Positions 8,607 to 16,503 of a DNA stretch of 64,000 bases are shown here, in pieces; position 1 is the first letter of the stretch; every line of letters begins with the position of its first letter. The notes below the pieces were generated by a model, which saw only the letters and a list, made by a program, of their open reading frames with translations, searched no databases and was not told where the DNA came from. This DNA is from Streptomyces sp. NRRL F-5126. Its GTDB lineage: Bacteria; Actinomycetota; Actinomycetes; Streptomycetales; Streptomycetaceae. Made by a program: the position numbers and the translations under genes. Where the stretch lies: the NCBI RefSeq assembly GCF_000721265.1, contig NZ_JOFZ01000003.1, forward strand, positions 124,001 through 188,000. Direction: 5' to 3'.

Positions 8607-8724
8607 ACCGCTCAGCGTGCCACCCGCACCTGGGCGGGGCCACAGGGCGCGCTGACGTCGTCCGGGACTGTGCGTCGGCTGTGCGGCCTGCGGGGGTGCG
8701 CATGCCGTGCGGCCGCGCCGCCGG

Positions 8725-9789
8725 TCAGGCGGGTGCGTCGGTTGCCGCGGGTTCCAGCGCGAGCACGGCGAACGTGGCCAGCCAGTGGTCCGTCGTGAAG
8801 TCGCCGGAGCCGAGCGCGGACATGCCCGCGTCGAGATGGGCCGACGCCGTGTCGCGCAGGATCCGGCTGCGGGAGTCGCCGAGCGCGTCCGCCAGCGTGT
8901 GGAGGGCGGCCGCCCGGCTGAAGCACAGGCCGTGCAGGTGGCCGATCTGGCCGTCCGAGTGGTCGGTCACCTCCGGCGGTTCCAGCAGCAGCGCCCGGCC
9001 CTCGCGGTCGGCCTCGGTGAGCTCGGGCAGGAAGGACGACATCCAGCCGGTGAACTCGCCGGGCGCGGCGACGCGGCGGAAGGCGTCCGCCTCGGTCAGC
9101 AGCGGGGAGAGGAAGTCCTGTCCTGACGGCTCCCAGCGCAGTGCGCCGGCCCGGTCGTCCTCGAACCAGGCGCGCAGCTTCGCCCGGACGGGTTCCACCA
9201 CGTCGGGCACGGCGGCGCGCTCGGCGCTGTCGAGCACGAGGCCGAGCGCGAAGGCGCTGTTGGCGTGGGTGCCGTGGCGGACGGGGTAGCGGGCCTTCGG
9301 CAGCCAGGCGAGTACCAGGTCGGCGACGGTCCTGGCCGCGGGCGCGAGCGCCGTGAACCACCGGCCGTCGTCGTGCGCGGCGCTCTCGGCGGTGAGCATG
9401 AGCAGCCATGCCCAGCCGTAGGGGCGCTCGAAGGAGGGGTGGTCGCGCAGGTAACCGGCCTCGGTGGCCAGCGCCCCGGCGGTGAGGTGCGCGTCCAGGG
9501 CCTCGGTGGCCCTGCCTGCCGCCGTGGCGGGCAGGCCGTGGCGCAGCAGCCGCATCGCCAGCCAGTGCATGTGGACCGAGGAGTGCCAGTCGTAGGCGCC
9601 GTAGAACGCCGGGTGGTGGATGCGGGGAGCCACCAGTTCCTCGGGGCCCGCCAGCAGGTGCGCGGGGAAGTTGGGGTACTCGCGGGTGATGTTGGCGACG
9701 GCGAGCCGCGCGAACGTCTCCGCGTGCGGGGCGAGCGCGGCGGGCGGCGGGCCGCCCGCCGCGCCGGGGGCACCGGGTGCGGCGTTCAA
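8725..9789 (-). CDS. DUF2891 family protein
   Basis: About 354 residues, all helical in appearance, without a signal peptide. Conserved pieces include IHHPAFYGAYDWHSSVHMHWLAMRLL (broken here by no gap, about 55-80), HGTHANSAFAL and SDGQIGHLHGLCFSRA, with several His, Trp and Asp residues that resemble an alpha/alpha-barrel enzyme active site. The start is taken as TTG because AAGGAG sits 8 nt upstream and the codon overlaps the pcp stop (TTGA). It is the last gene of the DUF969-DUF979-pcp-DUF2891 operon. The fold suggests a hydrolase or isomerase, but no activity is assigned. Confidence 0.85.
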   Translation of the reverse strand: MNAAPGAPGAAGGPPPAALAPHAETFARLAVANITREYPNFPAHLLAGPEELVAPRIHHPAFYGAYDWHSSVHMHWLAMRLLRHGLPATAAGRATEALDAHLTAGALATEAGYLRDHPSFERPYGWAWLLMLTAESAAHDDGRWFTALAPAARTVADLVLAWLPKARYPVRHGTHANSAFALGLVLDSAERAAVPDVVEPVRAKLRAWFEDDRAGALRWEPSGQDFLSPLLTEADAFRRVAAPGEFTGWMSSFLPELTEADREGRALLLEPPEVTDHSDGQIGHLHGLCFSRAAALHTLADALGDSRSRILRDTASAHLDAGMSALGSGDFTTDHWLATFAVLALEPAATDAPA

Positions 9790-10427
9790 TGCGTCGCTCC
9801 TTCCGGGACGCGCAGGTCGTCCGTGGTCGAGGCCGCCGCCGCGACGATCGCGCCGAGGCCGCGTGCGATGTCCGCCACGGACATGGACGGCTCGAAGCGG
9901 TCGGTGACCTGCTCGGGCGCGTACGGCACGTGCACGAAGCCGCCGCGCAGGGCCGGGCGTTCGGTGGCGATGAGGTGGGCGAGGCCGTAGAAGACGTGGT
10001 TGCACAGGAAGTTGCCGGCGGTGCCGGAGACGTGGGCCGGCACCCCCGCCGCTCGTGCCGCGGCGACGCACGCCTTCACGGGCAGGCGCGAGAGGTAGGC
10101 GACAGGCCCGTCAGGCACGATCGGCTCGTCCACGGGCTGGTTGCCCGCGTTGTCGGGCAGCCGCGCGTCGTCGACGTTCACGGCGACACGCTCGACGCTG
10201 AGGCCGCTCCTGCCGCCCGCCTGCCCGGCGCAGACCACGAGTGCGGGGTCCGTGGCGGACACGGCGGCCCGCAGCTCCTCTGTCGCACGGCCGTAGACGC
10301 AGCTCAGCCTCACGGCGGTGACGTCGAGGCCGGCGGGCGGTGTCGCGGCGACGAGCCGGGCCGCGGCCCACGAGGGGTTCACGTCCTCGCCGCCGAACGG
10401 CTCGAAGCCGGTGATCAGGACTTTCAT
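9786..10427 (-). CDS. pcp: Pyrrolidone-carboxylate peptidase (pyroglutamyl-peptidase I)
   Basis: Cysteine peptidase of 213 residues that removes N-terminal 5-oxoproline from peptides in the cytoplasm. MKVLITGFEPFGGEDVNPS is the diagnostic N-terminus. Catalytic Glu lies in AVRLSCVYGRATEEL/AGQAGGRSGLSVERVAVN region (about 80), Cys in HVSGTAGNFLCNHVFYG (about 143) and His in LRGGFVHVPYAPEQ (about 167). Length is normal for the C15 family. It follows the two membrane protein genes by 21 nt and overlaps the DUF2891 start. The operon suggests import of pyroglutamyl peptides or 5-oxoproline followed by cleavage. Confidence 0.95.
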   Translation of the reverse strand: MKVLITGFEPFGGEDVNPSWAAARLVAATPPAGLDVTAVRLSCVYGRATEELRAAVSATDPALVVCAGQAGGRSGLSVERVAVNVDDARLPDNAGNQPVDEPIVPDGPVAYLSRLPVKACVAAARAAGVPAHVSGTAGNFLCNHVFYGLAHLIATERPALRGGFVHVPYAPEQVTDRFEPSMSVADIARGLGAIVAAAASTTDDLRVPEGATH

Positions 10428-10448
10428 GGTGCGCTCCGTCCGGCCGGG

Positions 10449-11417
10449 TCAGAAAGCGAAGAAGTACATGATGAGGATGTTGCACGCCAGGAGGATGAAG
10501 CCGGTCGGCGCCTGCACCTTGATCGGGCCGTACTGGTCCTTCAGTTCGAGCAGGGCGGCGGGAACGAGGTTGAAGTTGGCGGCCATCGGCGTGCAGAGCG
10601 TGCCGCAGAACCCGGCGAGCATGCCCACGGCCATCACGGCCGGGGCGTTGCCGTGCAGGTGCTGGACGAGGATCGGCCAGCCGACGGCTGCCGTCATGAC
10701 GGGGAACGCGGCGAACGCGTTGCCCATGATCACCGTGAAGACGAACATGCCGACGCAGTAGAGCGCCACCGCGGCCAGCAGCTGGCCGTTGGGCAGGATC
10801 TTCTCGGTGACCTTGCCGACCTGCGTTCCCACGCCGGCCGCCTGGAAGATCGCGCCGAGCACGGCGAGCAGTTGCGGCAGCAGCAGCGCCCAGCCCATGG
10901 ACTCCAGCAGGCCGCGGCCCGCGTGGATCGGCACGGACACCCGCCGCTCGCGCAGCACCCACATGCCCACGCCGCAGGCGACGATCGCGCCGACGCCCAG
11001 GCCGAGGATCGTCTCGTTGCCCTTCTCGAAGATCACGTGGCCGCCGAAGTGAAACTTCGGGACCACGACGGCGCACAGCACGGCGACGACCGGAATCGTC
11101 AGGGCGGGGATGAACAGCTTGTTGCCGAACCGCTTGGCGAGTTCGACGCGCTGCTTCTCGCTGGTCGTGCGCGGCGTGCCCTTGCCGACGAGGTTGAAGC
11201 CGCCGAGGCAGATGAGGATGAGGACGGCGATGCCGAGCGGCTCGGCCGGCGCCGACTTGTCGACCACCCAGGAGCTGTAGAAGAACGTGGCGCCGAGGAG
11301 CGTCCAGAAGGTGCCCGAGGGGTAGCGCTTGGCGTTGCTCCGGTCGAGCAGGGTCTGCAGGCCCATGACGATGAAGACGGCCCCGACCAGCCAGTAGAAC
11401 CATTCGGCCTTGATCAC
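10449..11417 (-). CDS. DUF979 multi-spanning membrane protein
   Basis: A 322-residue integral membrane protein with about eight to nine hydrophobic segments, starting at the first residues (WFYWLVGAVFIVMGLQTLL). It contains the conserved loop MAVGMLAGFCGTLCTPMAANFNLVPAAL, typical of DUF979. Its start overlaps the DUF969 stop by 4 nt, so the two are probably made together as a complex. In other bacteria the pair lies next to pcp, and a transporter for pyroglutamyl compounds has been an attractive reading. Nothing in the sequence shows the substrate or the energy source. Confidence 0.87.
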   Translation of the reverse strand: MIKAEWFYWLVGAVFIVMGLQTLLDRSNAKRYPSGTFWTLLGATFFYSSWVVDKSAPAEPLGIAVLILICLGGFNLVGKGTPRTTSEKQRVELAKRFGNKLFIPALTIPVVAVLCAVVVPKFHFGGHVIFEKGNETILGLGVGAIVACGVGMWVLRERRVSVPIHAGRGLLESMGWALLLPQLLAVLGAIFQAAGVGTQVGKVTEKILPNGQLLAAVALYCVGMFVFTVIMGNAFAAFPVMTAAVGWPILVQHLHGNAPAVMAVGMLAGFCGTLCTPMAANFNLVPAALLELKDQYGPIKVQAPTGFILLACNILIMYFFAF

Positions 11418-12127
11418 TTCGCCGGCTCCTCGACGTCGGACTCGGCGTTGGCGACGACGAGTTCACGTTCCAGTGCGCGGTCGAAGCGCAGCAGCCTGGC
11501 ACCGTGCACGAGGAAGGCGCAGGCCGCGGTGGGTATCGCCCACAGCGCCAGGTCCAGCGGCTCCAGGTGCGTGTGGTACGTGGCGTTGACGAGCCCCGTG
11601 ATCAGCAGGATGGAGCCGATCGCCAGGAAGATGTCCTCGCCGAAGAACACGCCGACGGTGTCTGCTCCGGCCGCGTGCGAGCGGACCTTCTCGCGGATCG
11701 CGTCCGGCAGCGGGCGCCCGCCGTTCCTGCGCTCCGCGGCCGCCTCGGCCATGGGCGCGATCATCGGTCGGACACTCTGCGCGGGGCCGCCGATGGTCTG
11801 GAGGCCGACGGCCGCGGTGAGCTGCCGCAGGAGCAGGTAGAGGGTGAGGAACCGTCCCGTGGTGAGGTTGCCCAGCTTGCCGATCAGGGTGCGGGCCTGC
11901 TGCTGCAGGCCGTTGCGCTCCAGCAGGCCGATGACGGGCAGTGTGATGGCGAAGATCGTCACGGAGCGGCTCGACGCGAAGCTCTCGCCGAACGTCTTGA
12001 GGATCTCGTCCGGGGACAGCTTGCCGAGCGCTCCGGTGACGATCCCGGCTACACCGACGACCAGCAGAGGGTTGCGCCTCGTGGCGAATCCGAGGATCAC
12101 CACGAGGACGCCGAGTAGAACGATCAT
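11414..12127 (-). CDS. DUF969 membrane protein
   Basis: A 237-residue membrane protein with about six hydrophobic segments. TLPVIGLLERNGLQQQA and LTAAVGLQTIGGPAQSVRP are characteristic DUF969 blocks with similarity to ion/solute permease re-entrant loops. The ATG of MIVLLGVLVVIL is chosen; upstream codons lie in the promoter/operator zone. It is the first gene of the operon, about 60 nt below the -10 element. Its stop overlaps the DUF979 start. Probably one half of a two-component permease with DUF979. Confidence 0.87.
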   Translation of the reverse strand: MIVLLGVLVVILGFATRRNPLLVVGVAGIVTGALGKLSPDEILKTFGESFASSRSVTIFAITLPVIGLLERNGLQQQARTLIGKLGNLTTGRFLTLYLLLRQLTAAVGLQTIGGPAQSVRPMIAPMAEAAAERRNGGRPLPDAIREKVRSHAAGADTVGVFFGEDIFLAIGSILLITGLVNATYHTHLEPLDLALWAIPTAACAFLVHGARLLRFDRALERELVVANAESDVEEPAK

Positions 12128-12186
12128 GTGCTCTCGGCCTTCCGTACAGGGCTCCGCGACGGCGGCGGACCGGGGGGTGCCCACGG

Positions 12187-12216
12187 AGGCTAGATGATTG
12201 TTGAACGATCCGACAA
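12187..12216 (-). promoter_or_regulatory. Promoter of the DUF969-DUF979-pcp-DUF2891 operon with GntR operator
   Basis: On the minus strand TTGTCG (-35, 12211-12216) and TAGCCT (-10, 12187-12192) are spaced by 18 nt. The spacer contains GATCGTTCAACAATC (12196-12210), a 15-bp palindrome with one central unpaired base. Almost the same word lies in the promoter of the adjacent GntR regulator. Binding here would block polymerase, so the regulator should repress the operon. Confidence 0.7.
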
Positions 12217-12256
12217 GGGTGTGACCGTCACAGGTTTTCCGGGGGCGGGCCGTACG

Positions 12257-12964
12257 TCAGCCGGGCAGGCCGGCGCCGTCGGGGTAGGCCTCGGCCAACT
12301 GCCGCCTGGAATCCTCCAGATAGAAGCCCAGCATCTGCTCGGCCCCCGCCGCGTCGCCCGACGCGAGCGCCGTGACGAGTTCGCGGTTGCGGGTGAGGTA
12401 CGGCTCGTGGAAACGGCGCGGGTCGTCCATGACATGGAAGGCGAGGCGCAGTTCCGCGAGGACGCCGCGCATCATGTCGTCAAGGCGCTCACTGCCCGCG
12501 AGGCCGGCGATCGCCTGGTGGAAGTGGATGTTCGCGGTGCCGCAGTCCGCCCAGGCGCCCGCCTCGGCCGCCCGCCGCCCCTCGTCCACCGCGGCCTCGA
12601 CCTGGTCGAGGGGGCGGGGCGCCATGCCGTGCGACCTGACGGCGGCGCACTCGACCACCTGCCTGACCCGGTAGATGTCGGCGATGTCGGCCGCCGTCAG
12701 CACTCGCACGAAGGTGCCGCGGTTGAGCCGGTGCACCAGCAGCCGCTCATGGGTGAGCAGCCGAAAGGCCTCGCGCAGCGTGTTGCGGGAGATGCCGAGC
12801 GCCTGGCCGATGCGCTCCTCCGACAGGCGGCTGCCCGGCGGGAACGACCCCTGCGCGATGCGCTCACGCAGTATCGCCGCGACCCGTTCCGCGGTACTCG
12901 TCCGGGTCAGCAGGCCCCGGTCGGCGATCAGCTGGGTCACGGCAGGACCGAGGTCTGCGCTCAT
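12257..12964 (-). CDS. GntR-family (FCD/FadR-type) transcriptional repressor
   Basis: A 235-residue regulator. The winged-helix domain occupies about residues 22-85, with RLSEERIGQALGISRNTLREAFRLL as the recognition part. The C-terminal FCD domain follows, with the metal/ligand residues in ANIHFHQAIAGLAGSERL and FHEPYLTRNRELVTAL. GGGGGGAAG lies before the ATG. It sits directly upstream of the DUF969 operon in the same direction, and both it and that operon carry the same palindrome. The effector is probably a small carboxylate, perhaps 5-oxoproline or glutamate, which FCD domains commonly bind through a metal. The effector is inferred. Confidence 0.92.
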   Translation of the reverse strand: MSADLGPAVTQLIADRGLLTRTSTAERVAAILRERIAQGSFPPGSRLSEERIGQALGISRNTLREAFRLLTHERLLVHRLNRGTFVRVLTAADIADIYRVRQVVECAAVRSHGMAPRPLDQVEAAVDEGRRAAEAGAWADCGTANIHFHQAIAGLAGSERLDDMMRGVLAELRLAFHVMDDPRRFHEPYLTRNRELVTALASGDAAGAEQMLGFYLEDSRRQLAEAYPDGAGLPG

Positions 12965-13022
12965 GCGGTCTTCCCCCCTGGGCGGACTGGTCGGCCCGTT
13001 GCAGCCGGGTTGGCGAAAGGAA

Positions 13023-13054
13023 ACCCTAACGGCAGAGAGGATCGTTGAACAATT
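13023..13054 (-). promoter_or_regulatory. Promoter and autoregulatory operator of the GntR gene
   Basis: On the minus strand TTGTTC (-35) and TAGGGT (-10, 13023-13028) are spaced by 18 nt. The -35 is covered by GATCGTTGAACAATT (13040-13054, plus-strand reading), which matches the operator of the downstream operon except at the centre and edges. This predicts negative autoregulation. Confidence 0.6.
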
Positions 13055-13113
13055 GTTTCCGGTAGATAACGAGCCATGCGCACGATGGCCGAGGGCCCTA
13101 GTGCGCGCGTGGC

Positions 13114-13893
13114 TCAGACGTCGAGATCGACCACGACAGGGGCGTGGTCCGACGCGCCCTTGCCCTTGCGCTCCTCGCGGTCGACGTAGCTGTCCTTGAC
13201 CGCCGCCCCGAACGGGCCGTTGCCGTACACGAGGTCGATGCGCATGCCGCGGTTCTTGGGGAAGCCGAGCTGGCGGTAGTCCCAGTACGTGAAGGGGTGG
13301 TCGTACTTGAGCGGCCTCGGCACCACGTCCCGCAGGCCCTCCTCCCGCAGCGCCGCGAGCGCGTCCCGCTCGTCCGCGGTGACGTGCGTGGCTCCCTCGA
13401 ACGCCGAGCGGTCCCACACGTCCGCGTCGGTGGGCGCGATGTTGAAGTCGCCGAGCACGGCGAACGGCCGCTCGCCCGCCGCGTCCTGGGTGATCGTGCC
13501 CCTGAGCGCGTCCAGCCAGCGGAGCTTGTAGGCGTAGTGGGCGTGGCCGACCTCCCGGCCGTTGGGCACGTACACCGACCAGACACGCACGGGGCCGCAC
13601 GTCGCCGCGACGGCCCGCGGCTCCTCGACGCCCTCGTACTCCGGGCCGCCGGGCAGCCCGCGCACGACGTCGTCGAGGCCGGCGCGGGAGAGCACCGCCA
13701 CGCCGTTCCACCGCCCGGTCGCGTGGACCGCGGACTCGTAGCCGATCTCACGCAGCGCCTGCTCGGGGAACTGCTCCTGGGTGGTCTTGGCCTCCTGGAG
13801 GCACAGCACGTCCGTGCCACTGCTCTCCAGCCAGGCGAGCAGCCGGGGCAGGCGGGCCGTGATCGAGTTGACGTTCCACGTGGCGATGCGCAT
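13114..13893 (-). CDS. xthA: Exodeoxyribonuclease III
   Basis: DNA repair AP endonuclease/3'-5' exonuclease of 259 residues. The family blocks are in order: MRIATWNVNSITARLP, LCLQEAKTTQEQFP with the metal-binding Glu (about 34), the WSVYVPNGREV block, LGDFNIAPTDADV with Asp and Asn (about 147-149), and the C-terminal KGKGASDHAPVVVDL with the catalytic Asp-His pair. Length and motifs are complete. It appears to be a single gene; a second paralogue elsewhere would be normal in Streptomyces. Confidence 0.95.
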   Translation of the reverse strand: MRIATWNVNSITARLPRLLAWLESSGTDVLCLQEAKTTQEQFPEQALREIGYESAVHATGRWNGVAVLSRAGLDDVVRGLPGGPEYEGVEEPRAVAATCGPVRVWSVYVPNGREVGHAHYAYKLRWLDALRGTITQDAAGERPFAVLGDFNIAPTDADVWDRSAFEGATHVTADERDALAALREEGLRDVVPRPLKYDHPFTYWDYRQLGFPKNRGMRIDLVYGNGPFGAAVKDSYVDREERKGKGASDHAPVVVDLDV

Positions 13894-13938
13894 GCGGACC
13901 AGCCTATAGGCGGGGTACGACAGTCAGGGCCGAGTCGG

Positions 13939-14571
13939 TCACAGCTCCACACTGTCGCCGGGCGCGAGCCTGCCGTGCTCCGCGCCCGCGAGCCCGCCGA
14001 GCATCCGGTCGTACATGGGCCTGGCGACCTCGGACAGCAGCGCGTCGTGCACGTCGTAGGCGCGGCGCGGCTCCACCTCGCGCAGGTAGTCGACGATCTC
14101 GGCGATCTTGTTCCAGGGCGCCATCACGGGCAGCATCAGCGTGTCGACGGGGCGCTCCGGCACGGTCAGGGCGTCGCCCGGGTGGAAGACCGACCCGTCG
14201 ACCAGGTAGCCGGAGTTGGCGATCCGCGGGATGTCGGGGTGGATCACCGCGTGCAGCTCGCCGTGCACCTCGACGTCGAACCCGGCCGCGGTGAAGGTGT
14301 CGCCGTGGCCGACCGTGTGGACGCGGCCGGGGAAGGCGGCCGCGACCTTGTCCGTGACGCTGCGGGGCGCCCACAGCTCGGCCGCCGGGTTGTCGCCGAG
14401 CCCGGCGCGCAGCCGGTCCTCGTCGAAGTGGTCCGGGTGCTCGTGGGTGACGAGGACGGCGTCGGCGCCCACCGCCGCGTCCTGCTCGCTGTAGCCGCCC
14501 GGGTCGATGACGAGCGTGCGCCCGTCCTTCTCCAGCCGTACGCACGCGTGCCCGCGCTTGGTGAACCTCAC
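13939..14571 (-). CDS. MBL-fold metal-dependent hydrolase
   Basis: A 210-residue zinc hydrolase of the UlaG-like branch. The metal site is clear: THEHPDHF (about 52-59), a further His in GELHAVIH, Asp in VFHPGDAL, and a last His in YDVHDALL. The GTG of VRFTKRGHACVRLE is taken as start, since family members begin at this strand; 18 further codons are open upstream. It lies 58 nt after the pcaL stop in the same direction. The true substrate is unknown, as this family is annotated broadly. Confidence 0.85.
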   Translation of the reverse strand: MRFTKRGHACVRLEKDGRTLVIDPGGYSEQDAAVGADAVLVTHEHPDHFDEDRLRAGLGDNPAAELWAPRSVTDKVAAAFPGRVHTVGHGDTFTAAGFDVEVHGELHAVIHPDIPRIANSGYLVDGSVFHPGDALTVPERPVDTLMLPVMAPWNKIAEIVDYLREVEPRRAYDVHDALLSEVARPMYDRMLGGLAGAEHGRLAPGDSVEL

Positions 14572-14629
14572 CGTCGACCGCCTTCGCTCGGGGATGCGGG
14601 GTGCGGGGGTGGCCCGCACCTCCATCCTG

Positions 14630-15982
14630 CTACTCCTGCGGCCGGGTCTCCTCCCGGATCACTTCGGCGGCGACCTTGAAGGCGGCGTTCGCCGCCGGCA
14701 CACCGCAGTAGATCGCGGTCTGCAGCAGCACCTCCTTGATCTCGGCCGGGCTGAGGCCGTTGCGCAGGGCGGCCGTGGTGTGGAACCTCAGCTCGTCCAG
14801 GTGGCCGCCCGCGACGAGGGCGGTGAGCGTGATCACGCTGCGCGTGCGCCGGTCGAGGCCGTCGCGGGTCCAGATCTCTCCCCACGCGTAGCGGGTGATC
14901 AGCTGCTGGAAGTCCTCCGTGAAGGCGTCGGCGGACGCGGTCGCGCGGTCCACGTGCTCGTCGCCGAGCACCTCGCGGCGTACCCGCATGCCGGCGTCGT
15001 GGAGGTCGGGGCGGCCCTGCGGCTCGGCGGGCTCCGGCTGCTCCTCCTGCTCGTCCTGCGCCTGCGCCTGCGCCTGCGTCTGCGCCTGCGTCTGCGGGGG
15101 CTCCTCGGACTCGGCGGGTCCCTCGGCCCCGGGCACGGAGGCCGCGGGCTCGGGCCTGCGGTCGGGCGGGAGCGTGATGCCGGTGGTCGTCTCGGACGGG
15201 TTGTACCAGGCCGTCGAGAAGTGGTCGGTCAGCAGGTCGGTGACGGCCGCGGGCTGCTCGACCGGCGCGAGGTGGGAGGCGCCGGGAACCAGCGCGAGGC
15301 GCGCGTCCGGTATGCCCGCGACCAGCGTGCGGGCCTCGGCGGGCCCTGTGACCTGGTCCTCGGCTCCGACGAGCACGAGCGTCGGCACGGCGATGCTGCC
15401 GAGCTCGGCGCGGATGTCGAAGGCGGCGAGCGCCTCGCACGCCGCGATGTAGCAGGCGGGCTCCGTGGTGCGGACCATCTGCACGGCCCACTCGACGATC
15501 GCGGGCTGCGCCGCGGCGAACCCGGGGGTGAACCAGCGCTCCGGCGCGCTGCGCGCCATCGGTTCGAGCCCGTTGGCGCGGACGATGACGCCACGCTGGC
15601 GGAACTCGTCGGCGGTGCCGAACCGGGGCGAGGCCGCGATCAGGGCGAGCGAGGCCACCCGCTCGCCGTGGCGCAGCGCCAGTTCGGCGCCGACAGCCGC
15701 GCCGAGCGCGCAGCCCGCGTAGCCGAAGCGCTGGACGCCGAGGCTGTCGAGCGTGTCGAGCAGGCGCTGCGCCAGCTCGGGCACCGCGGCGGTGGCCTCG
15801 GCGGGAGCGCCGCCGTGGCCCGGCAGGTCGAAGCGCACCACGCACCACTGTTTGGCCAGCTCGGGTACCTGGCGGTCCCACATGTGCCATGTCGTGCCGA
15901 GGGAGGGTCCGAGGACCAGGGCCGGGGCGTCTTCCGGCCCGTCAACGCGGTACTGCAGGGTCTGGGTCGATATCTCACTCAC
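14630..15982 (-). CDS. pcaL: PcaL: fused 3-oxoadipate enol-lactonase and 4-carboxymuconolactone decarboxylase
   Basis: A 450-residue two-domain protein of the protocatechuate branch of the beta-ketoadipate pathway. Residues 1-255 form an alpha/beta hydrolase (PcaD part) and about 330-450 a carboxymuconolactone decarboxylase (PcaC part, ending CGVPAANAAF with GHLDELRFHTTAALRNG before it). Between them is a Gln/Ala/Glu/Pro-rich linker coded by a hexanucleotide repeat. The PcaD part keeps Asp in VLVGAEDQ and His in GASHLAP, but the nucleophile elbow reads G-C-A-L-G (90-94) with Ala92 where Ser is expected. No other pca gene is nearby, so the gene stands apart from its pathway. Its 5' end is partly repeated at 23440-23546. 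Confidence 0.9.
   Translation of the reverse strand: MSEISTQTLQYRVDGPEDAPALVLGPSLGTTWHMWDRQVPELAKQWCVVRFDLPGHGGAPAEATAAVPELAQRLLDTLDSLGVQRFGYAGCALGAAVGAELALRHGERVASLALIAASPRFGTADEFRQRGVIVRANGLEPMARSAPERWFTPGFAAAQPAIVEWAVQMVRTTEPACYIAACEALAAFDIRAELGSIAVPTLVLVGAEDQVTGPAEARTLVAGIPDARLALVPGASHLAPVEQPAAVTDLLTDHFSTAWYNPSETTTGITLPPDRRPEPAASVPGAEGPAESEEPPQTQAQTQAQAQAQDEQEEQPEPAEPQGRPDLHDAGMRVRREVLGDEHVDRATASADAFTEDFQQLITRYAWGEIWTRDGLDRRTRSVITLTALVAGGHLDELRFHTTAALRNGLSPAEIKEVLLQTAIYCGVPAANAAFKVAAEVIREETRPQE
15055..15096. repeat. Seven-unit hexanucleotide repeat in pcaL
   Basis: Seven tandem units of CCTGCG or TCTGCG keep the reading frame and code for the Gln-Thr/Ala alternation in the PcaL interdomain linker. 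Such a tract can change length by slippage in steps of two residues without breaking the protein. Confidence 0.85.
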
Positions 15983-15994
15983 GGGATCAATCCT

Positions 15995-16258
15995 TTATCT
16001 GTCACGATCTGTCACGCTCCCCCTCGCAAGACCGCCCCACGCCTTCGCCACCGGAAGCAAGTCCACCACGTCCGGCTTTACGTACCACTTCTCGGTCGTC
16101 TTCACGTCTGTGTGCCCGGCCCGCATGGCGAGCAGGTGATCCGGCACGCCGTTGCCGGCCGGATACGTCAAGCACGACGCCCGAGCATCGTACAGACGAA
16201 CCCTGCGAAGGCCGTTGTCGTATCCCTCGCCCGCCGCCGGACGCTCCTTCGCCTGCAT
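15995..16258 (-). pseudogene. C-terminal remnant of a tyrosine site-specific integrase
   Basis: About 88 codons remain of a protein normally 370-450 residues long. The visible part has the C-terminal catalytic features of phage/ICE integrases: RLYDARASCLT, in place of the usual HDLRH-type box with His changed to Tyr, then AGHTDVKTTEKWYVKP with the nucleophile Tyr. The catalytic N-terminal Arg box and the arm-binding domain are absent. It lies 12 nt upstream of pcaL in the same direction, as expected for an integrase beside its own attachment site. It cannot be active. A short direct repeat TGTCACG occurs twice just inside its 3' end. Confidence 0.7.
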
Positions 16259-16503
16259 GGCGCGGGATTCCCGCACAGCTGGATCATGAGCTGCGGGAGG
16301 CAACCTCGGTCAGCACCTGTCGGCGTTTCGGCCATCTCCTGCCCCGAGCCGTTCCAAGCCGCAGCAAGGATCCCGGCTACGCAAGGTCCCCTCACGCGGG
16401 AAATGGCGGGCTTCGCGGCGCGACCGAATGACATGTGTTCGAAATCGTGGGTCGGGTCGTTGAGCCTCATGACTCTGCCGCAGCGACCGTCTCAGGGGGA
16501 ACG

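Noticed and set aside
15995..16020. Direct repeat TGTCACG as attachment core of the integrase
   Set aside because: The two copies are only 11 nt apart and are not found again at the right end of the segment, so they do not look like attL/attR cores.
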